From positions 1 through 16,721 of the forward strand of contig BBXU01001269.1 in NCBI GenBank assembly GCA_001598975.1: a stretch of DNA of 16,721 bases. Reading direction: 5' to 3'. The notes beneath the pieces were generated by a model. The model saw only the letters and a list, made by a program, of their open reading frames with translations, had not been told where the DNA came from and did not search any database. Both the position numbers and the translations under genes were made by a program. Below, piece after piece: positions 7,774 to 16,721 of this stretch. The stretch's first letter is position 1. Every line of letters begins with the position of its first letter. Source of the DNA: Parachlorella kessleri (taxonomy: Eukaryota > Chlorophyta > Trebouxiophyceae > Chlorellales > Chlorellaceae).

Positions 7774-10700
7774 ATGGCCGATGAACAGGAGGTGCAGCAG
7801 GAGCAAGAGCAGCATACTGAGGAGGCAGGGAGCAGGGGAGGCGCTGATGAGACGTTCACTGTATATGTGGGCAATCTTCACCAAGTAGCCACTGAGCATG
7901 AGCTTGGGGGTCTCTTCACCAGCCTGGCGCCCATGATGGCCCCCGTGAATATAAAAATTATGCGGGACAAGGCTTCAGGTAGCACATTGCGATGTGCTGG
8001 CACTGCATCAGCGTGCCCTGCCTGCCAGACGGATGGCATGCAGCCTGGGCGCCCTTGCTGCATTGGTCAGTAAGTGATCGGGACGCTTCTGACACGCAGG
8101 GATGAGCGCCGGCTATGGCTTCGTCACCTTTGCGGATCGCGCTGGGGCGGAACATGCCATGGAGGCTATGAACGGACAGGTACCCCGATCCCTCCACCTG
8201 GACAGACCTGGCTGAACCAGCCAGACTGCCACAACTGTTCCTGGGTTGCGTGACCACCATAGCCGACCTTCACCAGTCGTCCAAACATCACCAGACAATT
8301 GCTGACCCGTACGGCCCCTTCGTTGTGCTTGTGGACCTGTTGTGCGGCAGCCTATTATGAGCTCCCTGAAGGGACAAGAGGCTGCCTTGCTCGTTTTAGG
8401 TCGCGTGGGGCCGGCCACTCAAGCTGCAGTGGGCGCAACACCGCAACACCGGCGGGGCGCAGCCCAGCTCCTCTGCGGAAGGGCAGAGCTTTGACGTGTT
8501 TGTTGGAGACTTGGCGCGGGATATTGACGAGCAGGTTAGTACCCACGTCCTTGAAGGCGCAGCTTCACGTCTTTGTGCGGTCCTTGGCTCCCTGTGCTGC
8601 TTGGTTGGTATGTTGGTCCGGGAGAGCGCCATGCTGCATGTATCTGGCAGTGAGGACTGGAAGCACCTTGTTCTGCCCCAGTCGTGCGTGCATACATAAG
8701 CTGTGGAAGGAGCGGGGCACACGAAACAAGAGGGGTGCTGGCAGGCAGGTGGCGGTTTATGAAGAGGGGGCTGCTGGGGACTATAAGGGGTATCACTAAA
8801 CTAGGAAGTGCGGCTTCCCGACAGATGGGCAGGTCATGGACCGCATCCTGGTTGCCACAAGTGCATTCAAGGGGTGCAGCTTGAAAAGTGCAGCAGCTGT
8901 GCTGCTGCCTTACAGCTAGCTGCTACCGTGGCGCATGCTTTGCCTGCTGTGCAGAAGCTCCGTGAGGCCTTCTCACACCTGGGCAACGTCACGCGGGTGG
9001 TGGTCATGTGGGACTATCCTTCCGGCCGGAACAAGGGCTACGGCTTTGTGTCCTTTGCAACCCAGGAGGTATGCGTGCGGCTGCTGGCCTGATGGGTCTG
9101 CTTTGCTACGTGTGCATGCCACTTGCACCGCACCAGTACATATTAGAGTACCACGGTGAGCGAGCGGCACCCCACACTGTCCTAGAGTGATCTGGGCTTG
9201 CATTTGGGTCGTGCCATTGGTTGGAGGTACTCTGTGAGCACCTCGTTAGAGCAGGTGAGCACCTGGTCTGTGAAGGAATCACACTACCTGCAGCATCAAC
9301 TCTTACGGAAATGTCTGCGATCGGGTGGCCGCGTAGGAAGCGGAGGCGGCCATTCAGCAGATGCATGGCGCGATGGTGGGGTCACGCCCCGTGCGCTGTG
9401 GCTGGGGCCAGCGGCGTGCCCAGCAGGGCGGCGCAGGCGCCTTCCACTCCCACCAGCAGCACCAGCACCAGCACCAGCATCAGCAGCAGCAGGGCTTCTT
9501 CCCGGCGAGGGGCAACGGCAGCCTTGGCCGGGGCCAGCAGTGGGGCGATGGCGGCCAGCAGCACGCACCCGGCTTTGGGTCGGCTGTGGCCATGGCCTCA
9601 CATTTACAGCAGCAGCAGCAGCAGGGGTACCCTCAGCAGGGATACCCCCAGCACCTGAACTCCATGATGGGGTTGATGGGGATGCAGTTGGGGCTGGACC
9701 CACAGCAGGCACAGCAGCTGGCGCAGCAGCAGGCTCAGCGGGCACAGCTCGGCGGCGCCTTCCAGCCTGCGACGGCCGCCACGGCAAATGGTTTCTCTGA
9801 GCGCCCGGGAGGAGCCGGGGGACGGCCTGGCGCCAGGGGCGGCGGCGGCGGCGGCGGGAAAGTCAATGCTGGTCAGGCCGGGAGGGGCGCGGGCCCGGAG
9901 CCGACGAAAGCAGGTGCAGCTGACGCGCAGCAGCACGTGCCGAGCAGCTCTGTCAGCCTGCCAGCGTTGGCAGGTGAGGTTGGCAGGCAAAGGCTATTTT
10001 GTGTGCCCTCGCGTTTGGCTTTGGAGCGAGGGACGTGTATGGTACAAGGTGTTGGCCTTATGGGTGGGGTAGGGGCCCTAGCGCCCAGCAAGCACCAGTC
10101 ATGGTGAAACAGGGTCTTGGGGTACTCGGTAGCAACACGCAAGGCTCTTCATTCACACGCAGTTTCCCAGAGCGCCATGCAACCAAGCCTTGGCTGTTAA
10201 CTGCTATTGCCGAAGGGAGCGTGAGGGCAGGGTGTTAGTGGCAGCATGAGTTCAGCAAAGCTCATGGGAACAATAGTCAGCAGACGTTGCGAACCTAACC
10301 ACTGGCTCAAAGGTTAGCAGAGGATGTGAGCCTGAGCACTTGCTCGAAGGTCAGCAGAAGCCGTGAACCCAAGCACTTGCTACCTGCAGAGGGAGGGCAG
10401 GGGCCAAGCCCCCGCGGCAGCGCTGCTGCAGGTGGCAGCTGCTGCGTGCGAGTGGACAATGTGGACAAGACTGTGCAGAAGGCCGAGTTGTTTGGCGCGT
10501 TTGCCAAGTTTGGGACTCTCGAGGACTGTACCATTGTGCGCAAGGGCAACCCCTACCACGCAATCGTCAGGTAGGGTGGGAGCCAGGGAAGCAGTAACTT
10601 TTGCCCAGCGTGTGAATCATGCAGCGGACTGCGATGGAAGTTATCTAGAGGATTAACCCTGTGGCTGGACCACTATATGAGGATAGGCTTGGGTGTGAGC

Positions 10701-12432
10701 TTGCAGCCCGCATGGTGAAGCTCAGGCTGGATGCCTTGTTCTTAACGCCTAGGAGGCCGGGCTGATGTTGTGCGTACCTGGCCCTCCTTTGAGCTGTCCT
10801 CATGCCGCAGCCACTTCTCTCCGCCGCAAGTGCCCGGAAACGAGCGTTTGTTCCCTTGTGTCCCAGGTTTGCCACACCACAGCAGGCCGCTGAGGCAGCC
10901 GCCGGCATGAACGGCTTCCAGCTGGACGGACGGCGCCTGCGCTGCGCTGTGGAGGGCAGCAGCGCCAGCGGGGAAGGCGCAGGCGCCCTGCCGCGCGCCA
11001 AGAGCGCCTCCGACATACCCCTGCCTCCCCGGGCGCTCGACAGGGCGCACGCGGTAGAGGCGCTGGCCGCCAAAATGCGCGCGGTGCTCCAAGACAGGGG
11101 CGAGCTGCACGGGACGTCGCCGCAGGCGCGGGCAGCGGCCGGCGCCGCTGGCGCGGCCGCCGCAGGCGGCGGCACCCCCACTGCGGCGCACGGCGCCGCC
11201 GCGGGGGCTTTCAGCGGCAGGCCGCCGGGTGTCTCTCCTGGCCAGAGTGGGCCTGCCCACTACCCCCAGCACCACCAATGGGTGCCGCCGGGTCACATGC
11301 AGGTGGGGGTACGGCTTTGGTTGTGCTGGCAAGCTGTCAAGGGCACCCCGCATGGGCGATGGTGCCTGCGACACACGTGCACTTTCGTGCCAATGTGTCC
11401 TTAGCCGCGCTTTCTACAGTTACATGCGAGGCATTGAGTGCTGGCCCGCTGGTAGGGTACACAGTTGTGTCAGGGCTTACGTCACCTCCGCGTGAATGAC
11501 TCACTGCCGCTAAGGTTTATGGTCCCCGCAGGGTGGGGAGGCCTCTCCCAGGGGCGCCTCTGCTGCTGGCGCTGGCAGGGGGGGCCCCGGGCATGGTCCT
11601 GGGGGGCCCCGGTACCCCCCGCCCCGCCTCCCAGCTGGACACCCCAGCAGGCACAGCACATGCTCAGTCCGGGCATGCTCATGGCCCAGCAGGCCCAGCA
11701 GCAGGCCAGGGCCCACGCTGGGCATGCTGCTGGAGGCGCCGGCGCCTCCCCCCGTCATGCCCCCTCAGCAGCAGCCCATGTCCCCCATGGCCTACGGCCC
11801 TGGGGGCGTTGTGCTCCCCCCCCAGCTGGCCATGCTGAACATGATGGCGGCGCAGGGCGTGCCCGGCGGGCCGCCCACCTATACCCTTCCCATGATGCCG
11901 GGCTATGGGGGCCAGCCGATGGTGGGCGCGCCGCCGGTCATGCAGCCCGGCTTTGCGGCCCTGCAGCAGCAGGCCCTCATCCAGCAGCTGCTGCTGCACC
12001 AGCAGCGGCAGCAGCAGGCGGCGGCCGCTGCCGCCGCAGCGGCGGCGGCGGAGGCCGCAGGGGCCGCTGCGGCCGCTCAAGCTGGGGAGACGCCCGGGGT
12101 TCCTGGTACGCAGGCAGGCGGCAAAGTGGTTCCCTTTCTTTTACGGCATGATGTCGTGCTTATCATTCATGACTAAGCACCTCTACCAACTGCCTTGAGC
12201 GTTAAGTCCTTGCCCTGTCAGAGCCAATCTACTGCATGAGTGGTGCGCTGATGGACTCTCACGAGTGCAGAGCCCAACCGAAAGGTTGCTGTGCCTGTTC
12301 CATGTAGATTCAGGCACCTCCCAGGCGGAAAGCATCCCAAGCGGCTCCGGCACCCCGCCCCCAACCTCGTCTACCCCGCCTCCACCTGCGCAAGCAGCGC
12401 CGGAGCCGGTGGCAGCCGGCGCGGACAGCTAG
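7774..12432 (+). CDS. Three-RRM RNA-binding protein, TIA-1/PUB1/UBP1-like
   Basis: TIA-1/PUB1/UBP1 proteins bind U-rich RNA and act in splicing, mRNA stability and stress granules; that role here is by family. Exons: 7774-7978, 8100-8179, 8400-8534, 8955-9068, 9337-9973, 10390-10570, 10867-11302, 11532-12105, 12308-12432; 2487 nt, 828 residues. The ATG sits in a good context (ACCATGG). RRM1 (about 28-112) has RNP2 VYVGNL and RNP1 GYGFVTF, then WGRPLKLQWA. RRM2 (about 126-202) has VFVGDL, VVVMWDYPSGRNKGYGFVSF and VGSRPVRCGW, the pattern that points to TIA-1/UBP1 rather than RBP45/47 or poly(A)-binding protein. A Gln/His- and Gly-rich linker of about 200 residues leads to RRM3 (about 408-476), with weak RNP motifs VRVDNV and YHAIVRF. 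The tail is rich in Gln, Met, Pro, Gly and Ala, with a poly-Ala run at 12018-12050, and ends in a Pro/Ser/Ala segment. The frame in early exon 8 is uncertain. Introns: 121, 220, 420, 268, 416, 296, 229 and 202 nt. Confidence 0.9.
9451..9492 (+). repeat. CAG/CAC repeat encoding a Gln/His tract
   Basis: Imperfect CAG/CAC/CAT triplets in exon 5 encode alternating H and Q ending in QQQQ. A second short Q run follows at 9607-9624 and a Gly run at about 9838-9858. Such tracts are common in the prion-like segments of TIA-1-type proteins. Confidence 0.9.
10275..10384 (+). repeat. Three-copy 37-bp minisatellite ending at an acceptor
   Basis: Copies at 10275-10310, 10311-10347 and 10348-10384 share the form AGGTCAGCAG, about ten variable bases, then AACC...AAGCACTTGCT. 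The third copy ends five bases before the acceptor of exon 6 (CTGCAG at 10384-10389). Each copy contains AGCAG, a possible decoy acceptor. Confidence 0.8.
12018..12078 (+). repeat. GCN repeat encoding a poly-Ala segment
   Basis: A run of 11 Ala codons, then E, then a further Ala-rich stretch broken by E and G, follows Gln-rich sequence in exon 8. Slippage-prone GC-rich triplets of this type vary between strains. Confidence 0.85.
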
Positions 12433-13883
12433 ACCAACACACCCGGCGAGGCCAAGTACGCTGCTGACGGTGCCTCCTCACACAGTGGCCCACACAACGG
12501 CCCGCTGCACGGCGAGCTTTGTTGCTCTTTGGGAGCACTTCTTGGGGAGTGCTAGAGGCTGGGTGGGTGCTGGGGTGACCGAAGTCTGACTAATAACCTG
12601 GGTGAAGGACCCAGCCAGGCATGGTCTTGCCGTGCAGGCGAGGGTGGGGGTTGTATGTTAGTGAAGTCCTCTTTCTCCTCCTATGATAGGTTTGGTTTCC
12701 CTCCTATGTCTAACCGGCTGCCTGGGCCGCCTTATGATTTCTCACAAGCATGCAGAGTGGCCGGGAGAGGCAGACTGGGGCCCCTCCAAAATTTTGCCCC
12801 TCACGTAAGGCCTGGGTTGGGGTGTTGTTTCTGATGTGGGCACATAAGGGCTGCAGAGAGAAGGAGAGCGTGCAAGGGTGAGTTTGCAAGCTGACAAAGA
12901 TTTCACTGAGTGGGGGAATAAGCAAGCAGCATGTTGCAAGGGTGGGTGCATGGCAGGACCCTTCGTAGGTCCCAACCCCTACCCCAAGGGGGCCTATGCC
13001 GCTAGTACCAAGATCCAAAGAGGGACTGACCCCTGTTACATTGACCGTTGTTGGTCCCTCGAACCGCCGCCTAATCGGGGCTGTGGTGCTGCTGCCTGTG
13101 ACCGCCGCTAGCCGCGCTGTGCGCTGCCATGCTGGGGCGCAAGCGCCAGCTCTTTGCCTGACATGTTCTTGGTACCTTCTCCTCTCTCAAGCTCCTTGTA
13201 TGCCTTTCTGCCTTTTGCAGTATGTTTCCTAGTTGCTCTGCAATCTTGATATGCCCCGCCAGCGCCCTGCACGTACACTTGTTGCTTCCCTTCTTCCATA
13301 GATTTCGCGATTAGGTAAACTTTCATGTGCCCTCCTGCCGACCGCTGTCACCTGACTAATCCTGTAGCCGTTTCTGACCCCACAAATGCATAGCTTACAA
13401 CAGTTTCCCAGCAGCTGGCAACGCCACAGGCAGCGAATCCCAGCCAATTTCCAGTGCTGGTCTCACCCAGTTGGGCCATGCTGCTGCCTGTTAAGCAGTC
13501 ACTATGCTTTTAAATCAAATGTTACTGGACAAGCAGCACCAATGCTGCGAGTGCCTCTTTAGGGAAAAGAAGCCTCATCACAAAGAGAGCCTTGGTGCTT
13601 GTGTGACCAGCCCCATGGCACAACAAGGAACCCCTGCAGGGTGAGGGCAAATGGAACAGCGAAACCATTGAAAACTGACACTTCAGGCCCAGTGTCGCCA
13701 GCTGGCAAACCCCGTGGCTGCACCAGGGTGATCAACATCCACCCAGCCATGGCCACAACCAGCCTTGGGCTTCCCTGCCATGGCTCAATGTCAGCTCAGA
13801 GTATTTGGGCTTTGCAAGTAAACCCTCTCCAAACCTGCCGCTGGTACGCCTAGCAGTAAGCTGGGTGTACAGCCTTTGCCAGC
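12433..13883. other. Convergent intergenic and 3' UTR region
   Basis: This stretch lies between the stop codons of the RNA-binding protein (plus) and HSP90 (minus). The open frames here are short and show no motif or splice-supported exon. I found no plus-strand TGTAA soon after 12432, so the 3' end of the RNA-binding protein transcript is not placed. No repeat, tRNA or mobile element was recognised. Confidence 0.6.
13395..13399 (-). terminator. Candidate poly(A) signal of HSP90 (TGTAA)
   Basis: TGTAA on the minus strand lies 485 nt after the HSP90 stop, a reasonable length for an algal 3' UTR. A further one lies at 13036-13040. Position is the only support. Confidence 0.35.
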
Positions 13884-16535
13884 TCAGAGCTCCTCATGGC
13901 CAGCAGCTGCCACGTCATCCTCCGCCGCTGCCCCTGCGGCAGGCGTGGCGTCAGCTGCTGCCGCGCCGACGCCGCTGCCCTCCTTGGAGCCGTCCTCTCC
14001 GGTGGTGTCAGCGGCAATCTCCGATTCCAACGGGAGCTCGTGCTCCTCCTACTCAGGCAGGGAGCACAAAGTGGTGGGTGGAGTCAGTCAAAGTCACTAG
14101 TCTGATGCGAGGGCCAAAAACATGCCTGACACAAAAGCCATGAAGAGTGCAAGCATGTTTACATTGGCGACGCCACCAGTGAGTGAGTAAGCAATTGGTG
14201 TGCAGTGTGGAGCAGCAGGATTACGCTGCTGGCTCCAACGTACACATGCAGAGACAAGGCGACAGCTGGGGTGCAAGGCCCGACGGAACCCGGCCCTAAC
14301 ACTGGGGAGTGCCACCCACCTCGGCGCCTGCCTCGTCAGCATCCACACTCCAGTCCTTGATGTCTAGGCTGTCCTTGAGCATGGTGAAGACCAAGGCATT
14401 GAAACCCTTCACATCGTCCAGCACAAAGCCTGGAAAGGGTAGCAAAAGGGAGACCTTGCACGTGGACGTGACAAGATAGAGATGGGGCGAGGACACAGGC
14501 ATGCAGCGCGTCATAGAGAGGAGGAGCTCAGGTTCTGGGAGGGCTGGGTCAAGTGTCCAGGTCAGCTGTGTTTGACTGTTGAGTACGGCATTGGCGCGAG
14601 CTCACTGAACAGCGGAGGCTTGCCCAGCACCAGCACCAGTGGACTCGGCACCAACAACCCATGGATTAACATGTGCAGGCCAGCAGCCTCACCCAGTGAA
14701 GAACCCCGTGCGAAACCAGGGGGCATGCTAAGCAGGCACACAAGTGTACCTCCGAGCCACCAGACCAGTTACATCAGCACCCCCAGAACGTGATGCAAAC
14801 CCCGGGGCGCCAGCGCCCCATCGATGCTTGCCCTCCTCACCTGACTCCATAAGACACATGTCAAACAGCAGGCGGGCCACATCCTTAGTCTTCTCGTCCT
14901 CGGGGTCGGCAGCGTGCTGCACACGGCAGGCACAGCAGGCAGGGCAGGTGGGCCACCAAGCAGCCACGGGCGCAGTCATGTTCTGTCGTCTGACCAAGGC
15001 GCAAGGTCAAAGCCGCAGGTCAATGCCTGTGCACTGATGGTGGCAACATGGGGTGCCTGCTGAAGCTGGCTGGCGACATGCAAGGGCAGCAGCCACCCAC
15101 CACTACGAGTCCATGATGAGCTGGCTAGCCATCAGCATGGCTATGACAAATAGCTGACTCACCCGCGCTTTGAGCTCCCGGACCAGCGGGTGCTTGGGGT
15201 TGATCTCAAAGGTGCGGCTGCCGCGCATGTACTTGGCTCGCTCCGAGTCTCCCAGCGCCTGCGCCCGCTGGATGCGCTCCATGGTGGCGGACCAGCCGTA
15301 CTGCAGGGGCGTGAGTCATCAGGGCCAAGGGGTTAGTCAGCTGTTGCGCATCTTACAAAGTCCAGATGGCGGACCAGCCGTACTGCAGGGGCATGCGGGT
15401 CTCAGGGCCAAGGGGTTAGTCAGCTGTTTGTCTCCCTCACAAAGTCTGATGGAGTCTGTACCCATCCAGCGTGCACTCCCTGTTGGCAGGCAAATTTTCA
15501 AGCTGGCAAGGTGTCAGTCAGCATGGCACGAAAGCCGCAACACAAAACACTGCGGGAAGCACCAAAGGGAGGGACCCCGGCCTTACACAGCTGCTCATTA
15601 GGCACAGAACATTCCCAGGGGGTTCTCTAACGAGCACAAGGCTTGCCTAATTTGCCTACGAAGTTACAGAATGATGGCTCCATACGCTCCTCCGTTCCAA
15701 CTGGAGGCGGCAGCGTCACCTTGCTAGCCAGCACCACGCAGCTGTTGATTATGGTACGAGAGGAGGAATATCCCAGGGAGGAGGGTTCATGAGGAGCGCT
15801 GGCCAGCTCAGCCTCACCTTGCTGGCCAGGACCACGCCGCTGGTCATCTCAGGGGTACAACAGGAGGAATATCCCCTGGACGCTTCATACAGAATATTCC
15901 CAGCCCAGCCTCACCTTGCTGGCCAGCACCACACAGGGCGTCGACGAGAGGCGCTTTGACAGCTTGACGGCATCGATCTTGGCGTCGCCGCGCAGCTGCT
16001 CCTTCCACCACTTGGTCAGAGGCTTATACTCCTCCTGCCAAGGGGCAGCAGCGGGGGCAGGGCAAGGCTTTCAGAGCTTTGCACTGCCTGCAATGTGGCC
16101 GTCACCGCTTGCAACGTGACAAGTGCTCCTGGCACCCGGCGGAGACCAGGTTGTATAAAGGCTTCAGCAGGCACAGCAGGGGGGGGCGCATGGGGTGGGG
16201 GACTGCCTTCTTATGGGGACAGCCAGCCGCGGGTTGGTAGAGGGGACTCCTTGTGGGGTAAGGATGTGGCCTACATTTGAGCTCCCCGGTTTAAGTTCAC
16301 GTAACTACTCCCTGCCTTGTTGAGAGTGGCTGAGATCCATGATGGCAGCAAAAGAGTACACTGCGACTTCAATGGTTGATAACCCATCACAGCCTGCTCT
16401 GCTGCGGGCAAACTAATCAACTGAAGTGCTGACCTTGAGCTTCTTCTCCGCCTTCTTCTCGTCCTCGTCCTTGTCAAGCTTCAGGTCATCCTTACTAACA
16501 TTGGAGAACTCCTTGTCCTCGTACTCCAGCAGATT
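13884..16535 (-). CDS. HSP90B: ER-type HSP90 (GRP94/endoplasmin), 5' partial
   Basis: ATP-dependent dimeric chaperone of the ER lumen. Only the end of the middle domain and the C-terminal dimerisation domain are in the window. Exons in coding order: 16535-16434, 16034-15915, 15300-15163, 14916-14841, 14429-14320, 14048-13884; 236 residues plus stop, all in phase. Exon 1 here reads NLLEYEDKEFSNVSKDDLKL, then a charged Asp/Glu/Lys linker. Next come EYKPLTKWWKEQL, RLSSTPCVVLASK joined to YGWSATMERIQRAQAL, YMRGSRTFEINPKHPLVREL, DPEDEKTKDVARLLFDMCL, and MESG joined to FVLDDVKGF, all classic HSP90 order. KPLTKWWK and the C-terminal HEEL, after an acidic Ala-rich tail, favour the ER paralogue over cytosolic (MEEVD), plastid or mitochondrial forms. 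HEEL is a variant of K/HDEL. Introns are 399, 614, 246, 411 and 271 nt. The upstream exon is not visible in 16536-16721, which holds intron with a poly-pyrimidine tract before the acceptor. Ligand-binding and nucleotide-binding domains lie off the edge. Confidence 0.93.
15286..15447 (-). repeat. Tandem duplication of an HSP90 acceptor and exon start
   Basis: Copies at 15286-15363 and 15368-15447 are offset 82-84 bp. Both contain CTGCAG|TACGGCTGGTCCGCC in the coding direction, the acceptor and first codons (YGWSA) of the HSP90 exon. The copy nearer the 5' end of the transcript (exon copy starting at 15382) diverges after YGWSA; the other is the complete exon. Confidence 0.9.
15716..15940 (-). 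repeat. Triplicated HSP90 exon end with donor site
   Basis: The block TCACCTTGCT(G/A)GCCAG(C/G)ACCAC starts at 15911, 15814 and 15716, spacings 97 and 98 bp. In the coding direction it is GTGGTGCTGGCCAGCAAG|GTGA, the end of the exon (VVLASK) plus its donor. The first is the true exon end; two more lie downstream in the intron. A GAGGAATATCCC block recurs between them. Confidence 0.85.
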
Positions 16536-16721
16536 CTGCAGGGGGGAAGGGGGGGTCATCATTACTCACATCCTCCCATCAACATCGAGTGAGGAACAGT
16601 GCGGACTGCATTGTAAGCTACATCGGGCGCTGCCAGGGCTGACTGCGCCTGGGGCACATGACCCCTATAAAGAAGCCGGCGACCTGCCGCTTGCCATGCC
16701 TCACGTCACGCGGGGGAGGGG

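Noticed and set aside
9296..9787. 163-codon minus-strand open frame opposite the RNA-binding protein
   Set aside because: It is the antisense of GC-rich CAG/GGC repeats, which stay open in several frames; no domain or splice evidence.
10275..10384. CRISPR-like array
   Set aside because: Three imperfect 37-bp units without distinct spacers, inside an intron of a eukaryotic gene; it is a minisatellite.
7774..12432. Poly(A)-binding protein or RBP45/47
   Set aside because: There are three RRMs, not four, no C-terminal MLLE domain was seen, and RRM2 carries the VMWD...G(F/Y)GFVSF and GSR..RC.W pattern of TIA-1/PUB1/UBP1.
13884..16535. Cytosolic or organellar HSP90
   Set aside because: No MEEVD end; KPLTKWWK and the HEEL terminus fit the ER paralogue.

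Overview
The window reads as nuclear DNA of a green alga, most likely a chlorophycean (volvocalean, Chlamydomonas/Haematococcus-like) species. Reasons: four eukaryotic genes cut into many short exons by GT-AG (twice GC-AG) introns of about 120-615 nt, GC-rich coding sequence, Gln/Ala/Gly-rich low-complexity protein segments, CT/AC microsatellites, and plant-type protein families. The organism call is an inference from style, not from a marker gene.

Layout. (1) 77-1888, minus: a NudC-type NADH pyrophosphatase (Nudix hydrolase) with a presequence-like N-terminus; its 3' end runs off the left edge just after the Nudix box. (2) 1889-2100: a 212-bp divergent intergenic region, probably a shared promoter. 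(3) 2101-5599, plus: a complete seven-exon aldo-keto reductase of 309 residues with the full D/Y/K/H catalytic tetrad. (4) 5600-7773: about 2.2 kb without a recognisable gene, starting with decayed copies of the reductase 3' end. (5) 7774-12432, plus: a nine-exon, 828-residue RNA-binding protein with three RRMs of the TIA-1/PUB1/UBP1 type and very long low-complexity linkers. (6) 12433-13883: convergent intergenic/UTR sequence. (7) 13884-16535, minus: the 3' half of an ER-type HSP90 (GRP94/endoplasmin) ending in HEEL; its 5' exons lie beyond the right edge. Exon joins were chosen by hand so that splice sites, reading phase and conserved motifs agree. All introns inferred this way keep the frame.

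The genes are not an operon or a pathway. They are housekeeping functions: nucleotide clean-up, carbonyl reduction, mRNA control and ER protein folding.

The most striking signal is not a gene. At least five local tandem duplications (offsets about 80-130 bp) copy exon-intron junctions: an exon end in the Nudix intron, a whole decayed exon and a duplicated acceptor with a 16-bp perfect palindrome in the reductase, and a duplicated acceptor plus a triplicated donor in HSP90. Together they look like repeated slippage/duplication events that create decoy splice sites and perhaps alternative or nascent exons. I saw no mobile element with ends, no tRNA/rRNA gene and no CRISPR array.
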